Positions 45,433 through 54,907 of a stretch of DNA of 64,000 bases are shown in pieces. The DNA comes from JAPHSX01 sp039714395. GTDB taxonomy: Bacteria > Pseudomonadota > Gammaproteobacteria > Thiohalomonadales > Thiohalomonadaceae. The stretch covers positions 124,001-188,000 of the forward strand of contig JBDLJH010000001.1 of the NCBI GenBank assembly GCA_039714395.1. Reading direction: 5' to 3'. The position numbers and the translations under genes were made by a program. The notes beneath the pieces were generated by a model. That model did no database searches. It was not told the DNA's origin and saw only the letters and a list, made by a program, of their open reading frames with translations. Numbering within the stretch: the stretch's first letter is position 1; each line of letters opens with the position of its first letter.

Positions 45433-46698
45433 ATGGTATTCGAAGATTTTTTCTCGGCACAGTCGATGTTGTTATGGTCTGCCTTCGTTATTGCCCTTGT
45501 TTTGGGTGCGGTGGTTAATAAGACCAATTTCTGCACCATGGGGGCGGTTTCCGATATGGTAAACATCGGTGACTGGGGCCGTATGCGCGCCTGGTTGCTG
45601 GCGATGGCAGTAGCACTGCTGGGTGTGACTATCCTTGAGGCTAGCGGCATGCTGGTGCTGGATCCGACCTTCCCTCCCTACCGGGGTGCCCAGCTCAACT
45701 GGATCGAGCACCTGCTTGGTGGCCTGATCTTCGGTATCGGTATGACCTTCGCCTCGGGTTGTGGTAACAAGACCCTGATCCGTATTGGTGGTGGCAATAT
45801 AAAGTCTATTGTTGTGCTGGCGGTGATCGCGGTGATTGCCTACTTTATGACCAACCCCTTCCCTGGTTCAGATGCGACTCTCTACTCCACGCTATTTTAT
45901 GGCTGGACCAATCCGCTGGCGGTCGATATGGGCGCAGGACAGGATCTGGGTAGCCTGTTCGGTGGTGAAAATGCCGCCACAGCGCGTCTCTGGATCGGCC
46001 TGCTGCTGGTAGTGGCTATCTTTGCCTATGCCTTTAAGTCGGCTGATTTCCGCGGTAACTTCGATAATATTCTTGCCGGGGTGATGGTCGGCCTGGCGGT
46101 GTTGGCGCTGTGGTATGTGAGCGCCAATGTGATCGTTGAGGTGCCGGATGAGGGCAGCTACAGCATGACCGATTATTACGGTGAGTGGGATATGCTGGCC
46201 GACGATGAGGAGGGCAAACCTGCCGCCGGCGCACCGTTGGCCGCTCAGTCCTTCACCTTTATCAACCCGATGGGACAGGCCTATGGCTATGCCACGGGTG
46301 GTTTTAGTGCCAGCCTGATGACGGTGGGAATTATGACCCTGCTGGGTGTGATTGCAGGCTCCTTCCTTTGGTCCATTATCAGTAAAGGTTTCCGCATCGA
46401 GTGGTTCAACTCCATCGGGGATTTTGTCGCCCATTTTATCGGAGCCATTCTGATGGGGTTTGGTGGTGTGCTGGCGATGGGTTGCACCATCGGTCAGGGC
46501 ATTACCGGTGTCTCTACCCTGGCCATCGGCTCCTTTATTACCTTTGTTTCCATCGTCTATGGCAGCGCCCTCACAATGAAGGTGCAGTACTACAAAATGG
46601 TCTATGAGGAAGAGGCTACTTTCGTTAAAGCACTGCTTACTTCACTGGTTGATTTGCGCCTGTTACCCGGTGCATTCCGCAAGCTAGAAGCGATATAA
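45433..46698 (+). CDS. YeeE/YedE family transporter (sulfur-compound uptake type)
   Basis: A 421-residue polytopic membrane protein. Two internally related halves carry the family Cys motifs: NKTNFCTMGAVSDM near residue 35 with FASGCGNKTLIRIGGGN near 110, and GAILMGFGGVLAMGCTIGQG near 345. TsuA-type members carry thiosulfate through such Cys. An extra acidic periplasmic or cytoplasmic loop lies near 245-275. GAGAGG precedes the ATG. Substrate not proven here. Confidence 0.87.
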   Translation: MVFEDFFSAQSMLLWSAFVIALVLGAVVNKTNFCTMGAVSDMVNIGDWGRMRAWLLAMAVALLGVTILEASGMLVLDPTFPPYRGAQLNWIEHLLGGLIFGIGMTFASGCGNKTLIRIGGGNIKSIVVLAVIAVIAYFMTNPFPGSDATLYSTLFYGWTNPLAVDMGAGQDLGSLFGGENAATARLWIGLLLVVAIFAYAFKSADFRGNFDNILAGVMVGLAVLALWYVSANVIVEVPDEGSYSMTDYYGEWDMLADDEEGKPAAGAPLAAQSFTFINPMGQAYGYATGGFSASLMTVGIMTLLGVIAGSFLWSIISKGFRIEWFNSIGDFVAHFIGAILMGFGGVLAMGCTIGQGITGVSTLAIGSFITFVSIVYGSALTMKVQYYKMVYEEEATFVKALLTSLVDLRLLPGAFRKLEAI

Positions 46699-46759
46699 AA
46701 AAATTCCTGTAAAGGGGGTTGTCATTTTCGGCATTTCCGGTAGGATATGCCGCTCTTTG

Positions 46760-46835
46760 GGGCCGTTAGCTCAGTTGGTAGAGCAGTTGACTTTTAATCA
46801 ATTGGTCGGGCGTTCGAGTCGCCCACGGCCCACCA
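46760..46835 (+). tRNA. tRNA-Lys (anticodon TTT)
   Basis: Cloverleaf of 76 bases with encoded CCA. Acceptor stem GGGCCGT pairs with ACGGCCC. The D-arm has TAGCTCAGTTGGTAGAGCA, the anticodon loop is CTTTTAA and the T-arm has GTTCGAGTC. A strong terminator follows 8 bases later. Confidence 0.97.
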
Positions 46836-46842
46836 TACACTC

Positions 46843-46875
46843 AAAAGGGCTACGCGAAAACGTAGCCCTTTTTTT
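46843..46875 (+). terminator. Rho-independent terminator after tRNA-Lys
   Basis: AAAAGGGCTACG and CGTAGCCCTTTTTTT form a 12-base stem with a 6-base loop and T run. Confidence 0.94.
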
Positions 46876-46943
46876 GTTTCCGGCCAGGATAAGCCGGAAG
46901 TTATCAGGGATGATGTTGGATTGAGATTGGAGTTCCCCCAGCA

Positions 46944-47096
46944 ATGTCTAACTGTAAACGTTGTAGACTTCAGGCCGCCTGCAAACATATCCCCGGCCCC
47001 TTTTGCCCGTGGTTGTTTTATATTGCCCTGGCCGCAGCGATTGCTATTCCTGCATACCTGTTATGGAAGGGTAATATGATGCTTAATGTTGGTTAA
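46944..47096 (+). CDS. 50-residue Cys-rich single-TM peptide
   Basis: Reads MSNCKRCRLQAACKHIPG, then a hydrophobic helix (about residues 21-42) and NMMLNVG. Four Cys lie before the helix (CxxC, then C and C), suggesting a small metal site at the membrane face. The stop overlaps the next ATG (TAATG), so it is translationally coupled to the DnaJ-related gene. GGAG lies about 14 bases upstream, farther than ideal. No family recognised. Confidence 0.6.
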   Translation: MSNCKRCRLQAACKHIPGPFCPWLFYIALAAAIAIPAYLLWKGNMMLNVG

Positions 47097-47695
47097 TGCC
47101 CCAGCAGCCAGAGCAGAGAAACGAACTTCTTGAGCAGGCCTGTCTGGCGCTGCTAAGCCAGCATCCCGACGGGATTAGTGAATTCCAGTTACTCAAAAGT
47201 CTGCGAGACGAAGAATACAGACTGTTCCCTAAGCTTGAACCCGATGATCACCTGGGCCTGTTTCAGAGCCACTTTTTACTATTTCACACCCTTTACCGCT
47301 TGCGAGACCGTCTCCATGCTGAGCAGCGGGCCGTGCTGCGTATCTCTGCCCTGTTAATCGAGTTATGTGACTACCAGGCGGGTGAGGCAGTGTTGTGCGA
47401 GGCGGATCCATTGCGGGATTACTATATCGATCTCACCAACCTCGATGTTATCGGTGAGGCCGATGTGGTGGCCCTGCTAGCTGACTTCTGGCGGCGTATG
47501 CAGCTGGGTGAGCCGCAGCAGTTGGCCATTGCGTTGAGTGTGCTGGAGCTGGACGAGGCGGCGGACTTTGAGCAGGTGAAGCGCCAGTATCGACGACTGG
47601 TGATGCGTCACCATCCGGATCGCGGCGGTGATACGGCAAAGATGCACAGCCTCAATGAGGCGCTTGATGTGTTGCGTACTCACTACCGTCGTTAA
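47096..47695 (+). CDS. DnaJ-related protein with C-terminal J domain
   Basis: A 199-residue protein. The N-terminal 140 residues match the DNA-J-related family (HPDGISEFQLLKSL, HFLLFHTLYRLRDRL). The C-terminus is a J domain with the HPD motif in RHHPDRGGD (near residue 176), so it should stimulate a DnaK-type chaperone. It is coupled to the Cys-rich peptide upstream. Confidence 0.86.
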   Translation: MPQQPEQRNELLEQACLALLSQHPDGISEFQLLKSLRDEEYRLFPKLEPDDHLGLFQSHFLLFHTLYRLRDRLHAEQRAVLRISALLIELCDYQAGEAVLCEADPLRDYYIDLTNLDVIGEADVVALLADFWRRMQLGEPQQLAIALSVLELDEAADFEQVKRQYRRLVMRHHPDRGGDTAKMHSLNEALDVLRTHYRR

Positions 47696-47746
47696 TCATG
47701 ATAAGGGCGTACAATAGGCGCCGAAATTGACTACTTTGAGGACTCC

Positions 47747-49642
47747 ATGGCTCTGTTAACCCTGCGTAATATCTCTCTTGCCTTTGGCGGGGCTCCCCTT
47801 CTGAATGGTATCGATCTGAGTATCGAGCCGGGGGAGCGGCTCTGTCTGGTAGGGCGTAATGGTACCGGTAAATCGACCCTGATGAAGCTGCTAAACGGAG
47901 AGTTGCAGGCCGATGGTGGTGAGCTCATTAGCGGTCAGGGGCTGCGAGTGGCTCGCCTCACGCAAGAGGTGCCGCGTGAGCTGTCCGGGCCGGTATTTGA
48001 TGTGGTGGCCGGGGGGCTGGGGGAGGGCGGTGCCCTGCTGGCTGAGTATCACGATGTGAGTCATCAACTGGCCGAGTCATGCGATGACAAGTTGCTGGCG
48101 AAGTTGGAGAAGATTCAGCACAAGCTGGAGGCGGTGGATGGCTGGCAGCTCAATCAGCGGGTGGAGACGGTATTGTCCCGTCTGAAACTGCCCGCCGATA
48201 GTGACTTTTCCGATCTCTCCGGCGGTCTCAAACGTCGTGTGTTGCTGGCCCGTGAGCTGGTGAGCGAGCCTGATCTGCTGTTGCTGGATGAGCCCACCAA
48301 CCACCTCGATATCGATGCCATCGCCTGGCTGGAGGAGTTCCTGCTCAGCTGGCAGGGCACGCTGCTGTTTATTACCCACGACCGTATGTTCCTGCAACGA
48401 ATCGCCACCCGTATCATCGAGCTGGATCGTGGCGTTCTGAGCTCCTGGCCGGGCGATTACGAGACCTATCTGAAACGTAAGCAGGAGGCGCTGGATGCCG
48501 AGGCGACACAAAATGCCCTGTTCGACAAAAAATTAGCGCAGGAAGAGACGTGGATCCGCCAGGGGATCAAGGCGCGCCGCACCCGTAACGAGGGGCGAGT
48601 ACGTGCCCTCAAATCACTACGCAATGAGCGTATGGAGCGGCGTGAGCGCCAGGGCACGGCGAAGATGCAGATGCAGGGGGCCGAGCGCTCCGGCAAGGTG
48701 GTGATCGAGGCCGAAAACCTCAGTTTTAGCTACGATGGCATCCCGATCTTCAGTGATTTTTCTACCACTATTATGCGTGGTGACAAGGTGGCGATCCTCG
48801 GCCCCAATGGCGTTGGTAAGACCACTCTGTTAAAGGTATTGCTGGGTGATATGGAGCCGCAGCAGGGCAAGGTGAAGCTGGGTACCAAGCTGGAGGTTGC
48901 CTACTTTGATCAGCACCGCTCGATCCTCGACGATGAGGCATCGGTGCTGGACAACGTGGCCGAGGGTAGCGATCGGGTCGAGATCAACGGCGCGAGCAAG
49001 CACATCATGGGCTATCTGCAGGACTTCCTGTTTACCCCGGAGCGGGCACGCAGCCCGGTGAAATCTCTCTCCGGGGGTGAACGCAATCGCCTGCTGCTGG
49101 CAAAGCTCTTCACTAAACCCTCCAACCTGCTGGTAATGGACGAGCCGACCAATGACCTTGATGTCGAGACCCTGGATCTACTCGAAGAGCTGTTGCTCGA
49201 CTACAAGGGAACCTTATTACTGGTGAGCCACGACCGTGCCTTCATCAATAATGTGGTCACCAGTTCGCTGGTATTTGAGGGGCATGGCCGTCTCAAAGAG
49301 TATGTGGGTGGCTATGACGACTGGCTGCGTCAACGCCCCAGCTGTGAGATAGCGCAGGGTGCGAAGAAAAAAACCGCCGAGGTACCGAGTCAGCAGGCGA
49401 AGGCGACTAAAAAGAACAAAATGAGTTACAAGGATAAGCGCGAGCTGGAGCTACTGCCCGAGCAGATTGCCGAGCTGGAGGCAGAGCAGGAGGCACTACA
49501 GCAGAAGATGGGTGACCCCGATTTTTACCAGCAACAGGATGGGAATGCGGTCACCCAGGCCACCGAGCGGATGGAGCAGCTCAACGGCGAGCTGGAGCAG
49601 GCCTACCGGCGCTGGGAAGAGCTGGCAGAACAGGAGGGCTAA
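47747..49642 (+). CDS. uup: ABC-F ATPase Uup
   Basis: A 631-residue protein with two ABC domains and no membrane part. Walker A motifs are GRNGTGKST and GPNGVGKTT; signatures LSGGLKRRV and LSGGERNRL, each followed by LDEPTN or MDEPTN. The C-terminal coiled coil (about 560-631) is typical of Uup, which acts on ribosomes or branched DNA and lowers precise transposon excision. A spacing of about 50 bases follows the DnaJ-related gene. Confidence 0.92.
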   Translation: MALLTLRNISLAFGGAPLLNGIDLSIEPGERLCLVGRNGTGKSTLMKLLNGELQADGGELISGQGLRVARLTQEVPRELSGPVFDVVAGGLGEGGALLAEYHDVSHQLAESCDDKLLAKLEKIQHKLEAVDGWQLNQRVETVLSRLKLPADSDFSDLSGGLKRRVLLARELVSEPDLLLLDEPTNHLDIDAIAWLEEFLLSWQGTLLFITHDRMFLQRIATRIIELDRGVLSSWPGDYETYLKRKQEALDAEATQNALFDKKLAQEETWIRQGIKARRTRNEGRVRALKSLRNERMERRERQGTAKMQMQGAERSGKVVIEAENLSFSYDGIPIFSDFSTTIMRGDKVAILGPNGVGKTTLLKVLLGDMEPQQGKVKLGTKLEVAYFDQHRSILDDEASVLDNVAEGSDRVEINGASKHIMGYLQDFLFTPERARSPVKSLSGGERNRLLLAKLFTKPSNLLVMDEPTNDLDVETLDLLEELLLDYKGTLLLVSHDRAFINNVVTSSLVFEGHGRLKEYVGGYDDWLRQRPSCEIAQGAKKKTAEVPSQQAKATKKNKMSYKDKRELELLPEQIAELEAEQEALQQKMGDPDFYQQQDGNAVTQATERMEQLNGELEQAYRRWEELAEQEG

Positions 49643-49741
49643 TGGCCCCAAAGATCGCTTTCTGATAGCATGGGCGGTTTAAGCGGGCCAGGTCTATTTG
49701 TACCCGGATGCCCTTCACCAAAGTAAGTTGTAGGAACAAGA

Positions 49742-51517
49742 ATGGATAAGATTAAGCGATTTCTCCCCTTTCTCGAATGGCAGCTGACAGGTGTAAACTT
49801 GCGCGCCGACCTTATCGCCGGTATCACCGTCGCCCTGGTGTTGATCCCACAGTCTATGGCCTATGCCCAACTGGCCGGTCTACCCCCCTACTACGGTCTT
49901 TATATTGCCTTTATGCCGGTGATCATTGCGGCACTGTTTGGCTCCTCCAAGCAGCTGGCAACCGGTCCGGTAGCAGTGGTCTCGCTGCTGACCGCCTCGG
50001 CAATTATTCCGCTGGTCGGCGACCCTAGCGGCATGACTCAGGAACAGGTGATTGCCGTCTACGCGCCGCTGGCGATCCTGCTAGCCTTCCTGGTCGGCGT
50101 CTTTCAGCTGTTTCTTGGCGTGTTCAAACTCGGTGTTATCGTTAACTTCCTCTCCCATCCGGTGATCGTTGGCTTTACCAATGCCGCAGCGATGATTATC
50201 GGTCTCTCCCAGCTGAATAAGATCTTCGGTGTCTCCATGGAGCGCTCAGAGAGTTTTGTAAACGATATCTGGGGCGTGATCCTGCAGGTGGGTGACAGCC
50301 ACATCCCCACCCTGATCTTTGGTGTCGTTGCCATCGCCATCCTGTGGGGATTCAAGAAGTACTACCCCAAGGTGCCGGGTGTACTGGTTGCCGTGGTGGG
50401 CACTACCGTTGTCAGTGCCATCATCGGCTACAAAGATAATATGTCTGGTGCCGTAGTTGGAAAAATCCCTGAGGGTCTGCCCTCGATGCAGGTGCCTGCC
50501 TTTAGCTGGGACATGATGGCTACCCTCATCTCCAGCGCCATTGTTATTTCGCTGGTCGGCTTTATGGAGGCGATCTCTATCGCCAAGGCGATGGCAGCCA
50601 AGACCAAGGATCGTATCGACCCCAACCAGGAGTTGATCGGTCAGGGTCTGGGTAACATTGCCGGTAGCTTCTTCCAGTCCTATCCTGCCTCCGGTTCCTT
50701 CTCCCGCTCTGCGGTGAACCTCGGCGCCGGTGCCAAGACCGGCATGTCCTCGGTCTTCACCGGTGCGGTAGTAGTAATCACCCTGCTGTTCCTCACCCCG
50801 CTGCTCTACCACCTGCCCAAGGCGGTACTGGCTGCGGTGATCATTATGGCGGTGATTGGCCTGATTAACTTTAAGGCGGTGAAACATGCCTGGCGTGCCA
50901 GTAAGCACGACGGTGTTGCCTCCATCGTTACCTTTATCGCCACCCTCGGTTTTGCCCCGCATCTTGATCAGGGCATAATGGTAGGTGCCGGTCTGGCTAT
51001 CCTGCTTTACCTCTACCGCACCATGAGCCCACGTGTGGCCCACCTGGGTCGTTATGAGGATGGCACCCTGCGTGATCTGGCGGTTCATCCGGACTTGCCG
51101 ACCGATGAGCACATTATTGTGGTTCGCTTCGATGGTTCTCTCTACTTTGCCAACGTCTCCTTCTTTGAGGACACCATTCTGGCAGCGGTTGCTGACAAGC
51201 CTGATGCCAAATATATTCTGGTGGTGGGTGACGGTATCAACCAGCTCGACGCCTCGGGTGAAGAGGTACTACACCACCTCAATCAGCGCCTCAAGGATCA
51301 CGACATCACCCTGGTGCTAAGCGGTCTTAAACGTCAGGTGATACAGGTGATGCGTCAGACCCTGTTGTTTGATCACATCGGCCAGAAGAATATCTTCGCT
51401 ACTGAAAATATGGCACTGGCTGATATCTACAAGCGTATGGGTGGTGAAGGGGAGTTCTGTCCTCTCAGCCCCAATATCGCAGTGGAGAATAATGAAGAGG
51501 CAGAAGCCAGGGCGTAG
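49742..51517 (+). CDS. SulP family anion transporter with STAS domain
   Basis: A 591-residue transporter (SLC26 type). The membrane part (about 10-430) has the family signature PPYYGLYIAFMPVIIAALFGSSKQLATGP and SFSRSAVNLGAGAKT, shown here in pieces. The C-terminal STAS domain (about 455-570) contains LVVGDGINQLDASGEE. Substrates are sulfate, bicarbonate or other anions; not decidable here. GTAGGAAC precedes the ATG. Confidence 0.93.
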   Translation: MDKIKRFLPFLEWQLTGVNLRADLIAGITVALVLIPQSMAYAQLAGLPPYYGLYIAFMPVIIAALFGSSKQLATGPVAVVSLLTASAIIPLVGDPSGMTQEQVIAVYAPLAILLAFLVGVFQLFLGVFKLGVIVNFLSHPVIVGFTNAAAMIIGLSQLNKIFGVSMERSESFVNDIWGVILQVGDSHIPTLIFGVVAIAILWGFKKYYPKVPGVLVAVVGTTVVSAIIGYKDNMSGAVVGKIPEGLPSMQVPAFSWDMMATLISSAIVISLVGFMEAISIAKAMAAKTKDRIDPNQELIGQGLGNIAGSFFQSYPASGSFSRSAVNLGAGAKTGMSSVFTGAVVVITLLFLTPLLYHLPKAVLAAVIIMAVIGLINFKAVKHAWRASKHDGVASIVTFIATLGFAPHLDQGIMVGAGLAILLYLYRTMSPRVAHLGRYEDGTLRDLAVHPDLPTDEHIIVVRFDGSLYFANVSFFEDTILAAVADKPDAKYILVVGDGINQLDASGEEVLHHLNQRLKDHDITLVLSGLKRQVIQVMRQTLLFDHIGQKNIFATENMALADIYKRMGGEGEFCPLSPNIAVENNEEAEARA

Positions 51518-51538
51518 AGTTTTCTTCCCTCTAACAAG

Positions 51539-51565
51539 AAAAAGCGGGCTTTGCCCGCTTTTTTT
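51539..51565 (+). terminator. Rho-independent terminator after SulP gene
   Basis: AAAAAGCGGGC-TTT-GCCCGCTTTTTTT, 22 bases after the stop. Confidence 0.93.
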
Positions 51566-51631
51566 GTTTTTGATTTATCGCGTCAGGTACCAAGTCATCA
51601 AATTGCAATAGACGTTTGTCAAAATCTCGCT

Positions 51632-53443
51632 ATGAATATGAACGAAGAAAATAGCGTGAAGGCCCCTTCTCTGGAGCAATGTCTAAACACGGTTATCAGC
51701 GAGCGGAAGTTGACGGTGCTGTTTCAGCCCATCGTGGCCAATAAATCGGCTGAGATATTCGGCTACGAAGCGCTGATTCGTGGTCCCTCCAATACCCCCC
51801 TGCACGCGCCGGTGGCCCTGTTCGAGACAGCAGTACGCCATGCTCGCCTGGTCGAGCTTGAGTTGTTATGTCGCGAGGTTTCAATTCATCAGTTCAAACA
51901 CCTCAACCTGCCGGGCAAGCTGTTTCTCAATGCCAGCCCCGAGACCCTGTTTCAGCCCAATTTTCGTTCAGGTTGCACCCTGGATATGTTGCAGCAGGTA
52001 GGGTTATCGCCAGAGCGTGTAGTTATTGAACTTACAGAGCAGTATCCGCTGGATAATTATGATGTGGTGCGCGAGGCTCTCAACCACTACAAGGAGATGG
52101 GTTTCGAGATCGCTATTGATGATCTCGGTGCTGGTTACGCAGGGCTGCGTATGTGGTCGGAGTTACGTCCAGACTATGTGAAGATTGATCGTCACTTTAT
52201 GCAGGATATTCATGAGGATAAGGTGAAACAGGAATTTGTCCGCTCCATTCGTAATATCGCACATGAGCTCGATTGTCGTGTGATCGGTGAAGGGGTAGAG
52301 ACCGCCGACGAGTATCGAGTGGTCAGCAAGATGGGGCTGGAGTTCTGTCAGGGCTACTACTTTGCTCGCCCCGCAGCACTGCCTGATATCAGTGTGTCAC
52401 GAAGACTGTTCCTGCATGAACCCGAGGGCTTGTATCGCCGAGCGGGGGGCAGTTATCTGTCAAAAAATATCGGGGAGTTGTTGCAGGAGGTAGCTGCCAT
52501 TTGTGCCTCGACCAGCGTTGAGGAGACAGCACAGATCTTCCACACTGCGCCGCAACTGGAGAGTCTGGCGGTAGTTAATGGCGGGCGACCATTGGGACTA
52601 GTGCGTCGCAATACCCTTACCAGCCTGCTGCTTAGCCGCTACGGGCGCGATTTACACGGTAATAAACCGATCAGTCAGTTTCTTGATAGCAATACTTTAA
52701 TCTTGGAGTCGCATCTGCCAATTGAGGAGGCTAGCAGCCTGGTGAGCGAGCAGATGCAACAGAACAAGGCGCTGGAGTTTATTATTACCAAAGATGGCCG
52801 GTATCGTGGTATTGGTTCGGTGATTGATTTGCTCAAGGTGATCACAGATCTGCAGGTGCGTAATGCCCGCTATGCCAATCCGCTGACCCTGCTGCCGGGT
52901 AATGTTCCTATCTATGAAGAGCTGGAATATTTACTCCGTGATCAGCGACAGTTTGTAGTTTGCTACTGTGACCTCGACAATTTTAAACCTTACAACGACA
53001 AGTATGGGTATGAGAAGGGTGATCAGGTGATTAAGGGTCTTGCCGAGATACTGCGCAACGGAGTGGATGAGGAGCAGGATTTTATTGGCCATATCGGCGG
53101 TGATGATTTTCTTGTCATCTTCCAAAGTGCAGATTGGCAGGCTCGTTGTGAGGCGATCCTGCAGCAGTTCGAAGAACGGGTTAATAGTCACTATAAACGT
53201 GAGGATCTGGCGCAGTCTGGGATCTGGTCACAGGATCGTACGGGGAATCATCGTTTTTTTCCGCTGCTCAGTCTCTCTATTGGCAGCGTGAATCCGGATC
53301 CTACTGTCTGTAAAAGCCACCACGATGTGGCAGCGCTTGCCAGTGATGCCAAACAGATGGCAAAGAAGAAGGCGGGTAATTCCCTGTTTATCGATCAGCG
53401 TCGCCAGCCTTACAGCGCAGAACTGTGCGAGGTAGTGGCCTAG
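51632..53443 (+). CDS. EAL-CBS-GGDDF c-di-GMP signalling protein
   Basis: A 603-residue cytoplasmic protein. The EAL domain (about 20-260) has GYEALIRGP, ELTEQY, AIDDLGAGYAGL, KIDRHFM and GEGVET, all consistent with an active phosphodiesterase. A CBS pair follows (about 290-415). The C-terminal GGDEF-type domain (about 430-590) has GGDDF instead of GGDEF and no RxxD inhibition site before it. Order EAL-CBS-GGDEF is less common than GGDEF-EAL. The start is the ATG at 51632; no good ribosome binding site is seen. Confidence 0.88.
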   Translation: MNMNEENSVKAPSLEQCLNTVISERKLTVLFQPIVANKSAEIFGYEALIRGPSNTPLHAPVALFETAVRHARLVELELLCREVSIHQFKHLNLPGKLFLNASPETLFQPNFRSGCTLDMLQQVGLSPERVVIELTEQYPLDNYDVVREALNHYKEMGFEIAIDDLGAGYAGLRMWSELRPDYVKIDRHFMQDIHEDKVKQEFVRSIRNIAHELDCRVIGEGVETADEYRVVSKMGLEFCQGYYFARPAALPDISVSRRLFLHEPEGLYRRAGGSYLSKNIGELLQEVAAICASTSVEETAQIFHTAPQLESLAVVNGGRPLGLVRRNTLTSLLLSRYGRDLHGNKPISQFLDSNTLILESHLPIEEASSLVSEQMQQNKALEFIITKDGRYRGIGSVIDLLKVITDLQVRNARYANPLTLLPGNVPIYEELEYLLRDQRQFVVCYCDLDNFKPYNDKYGYEKGDQVIKGLAEILRNGVDEEQDFIGHIGGDDFLVIFQSADWQARCEAILQQFEERVNSHYKREDLAQSGIWSQDRTGNHRFFPLLSLSIGSVNPDPTVCKSHHDVAALASDAKQMAKKKAGNSLFIDQRRQPYSAELCEVVA

Positions 53444-53563
53444 GTGGTAATTAACACCGTTTGAAGTGGCAGGTTTTGTGGATTGTTTGCTAGTAGTGTA
53501 GCTGGTACCTATGGGGCTTCTGGCGTAAACTATGCGGCCCTTTTCTACTCATATTCCTGCAAG

Positions 53564-54889
53564 ATGCGCACAGTTTACATAAAAACCTTTGGTTGTCAGA
53601 TGAACGAGTATGATTCGGCCCGTATGGCCGATGGACTCGGGGTGGCCTGCGGCCTGGAGGTGGTGGAGATGCCCGAAGAGGCCGATGTACTGCTGCTCAA
53701 CACCTGCTCGGTGCGTGAGAAGGCGCAGGAGAAGGTCTTCTCCCAACTAGGTATGTGGCGACCACTGAAGGAGAAGAATCCGAAGGTGATCATTGGTGTT
53801 GGTGGTTGTGTCGCCAGTCAGGAGGGGGAGGCGATCCAGAAACGTGCCCCCTTCGTTGATATCGTATTCGGGCCGCAGACCCTGCACCGCCTGCCAGAGA
53901 TGCTGGGTGAGGTGATTGCTCATCGCGGTAAGGTTGTCGATGTCAGTTTCCCGGAAATAGAAAAGTTTGACCGTCTGCCGGAGCAGAAGGCGGAAGGTTC
54001 GACTGCCTATGTTTCGATCATGGAGGGGTGCTCCAAGTATTGCACCTTCTGTGTGGTGCCCTTTACCCGAGGCGAGGAGGTGAGCCGTCCCTTCGATGAT
54101 GTGATCGCAGAGGTGGCCAGGCTGGCGGCTCAGGGGGTACGTGAGGTCAACCTGCTGGGGCAGAATGTAAATGCCTATCGTGGTTTGATGCACGATGGCG
54201 AGATCGCCGACCTGGCGCTGTTGCTCCAGTATGTTGCGGCCATTGATGGCCTTGATCGTATTCGTTACACCACCTCCCACCCGGTTGAGCTCTCCGATAG
54301 TCTGGTAGCAGCCTATGGTGAGGTGCCTGAGCTGGTTAGTTTCCTCCATCTGCCGGTACAGTCGGGTGCCGACCGCATTCTGACACTGATGAAGCGTGGT
54401 CACACTGCGCTGGAGTACAAGTCGAAGATTCGACGCCTGCGTGAGCTGCGCCCTGAGATCACCATCTCCTCCGACTTTATCGTCGGCTTTCCCGGTGAGA
54501 GTGATGAAGACTTTGAACAGACGATGAAACTGATCGAGGAGGTTGGCTTTGATCATAGCTTCAGCTTTATCTACTCACCGCGCCCCGGTACCCCGGCAGC
54601 CGATCTGCCCGATGATGTGCCTGCTGAAGTGAAAAAGGCGCGCCTTGCCCGCCTGCAGGCGAAGATCAATGAGCAGGCGCGGGCGATTAGCGAGGGGATG
54701 GTCGGCACGGTGCAGAAGATTCTGGTTGAGGGGGTTTCGCGCAAGAGTGAGAGTGAGGTCTCCGGGCGTACCGAGAACAACCGTGTGGTTAACTTTGCTG
54801 CTGAACAATCGGTGATCGGCCAGTTCGTTGAGGTAAAGATCACCGAGGCCTACCCCAACTCGCTGCGTGGCGAGTTGCTGATGGCATAA
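53564..54889 (+). CDS. miaB: tRNA-2-methylthio-N6-dimethylallyladenosine synthase MiaB
   Basis: A 441-residue radical SAM methylthiotransferase. The N-terminal domain begins VYIKTFGCQMNEYDS with further cluster Cys in NTCSVREKA and VGGCVA. The radical SAM motif is CSKYCTFCVVPFTRG and the TRAM domain closes the protein. It modifies A37 of tRNAs reading UNN codons. The ATG at 53564 is supported by alignment; the longer frame is open but atypical. Confidence 0.96.
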   Translation: MRTVYIKTFGCQMNEYDSARMADGLGVACGLEVVEMPEEADVLLLNTCSVREKAQEKVFSQLGMWRPLKEKNPKVIIGVGGCVASQEGEAIQKRAPFVDIVFGPQTLHRLPEMLGEVIAHRGKVVDVSFPEIEKFDRLPEQKAEGSTAYVSIMEGCSKYCTFCVVPFTRGEEVSRPFDDVIAEVARLAAQGVREVNLLGQNVNAYRGLMHDGEIADLALLLQYVAAIDGLDRIRYTTSHPVELSDSLVAAYGEVPELVSFLHLPVQSGADRILTLMKRGHTALEYKSKIRRLRELRPEITISSDFIVGFPGESDEDFEQTMKLIEEVGFDHSFSFIYSPRPGTPAADLPDDVPAEVKKARLARLQAKINEQARAISEGMVGTVQKILVEGVSRKSESEVSGRTENNRVVNFAAEQSVIGQFVEVKITEAYPNSLRGELLMA

Positions 54890-54907
54890 TTTGACTGGAA
54901 TAAGATC

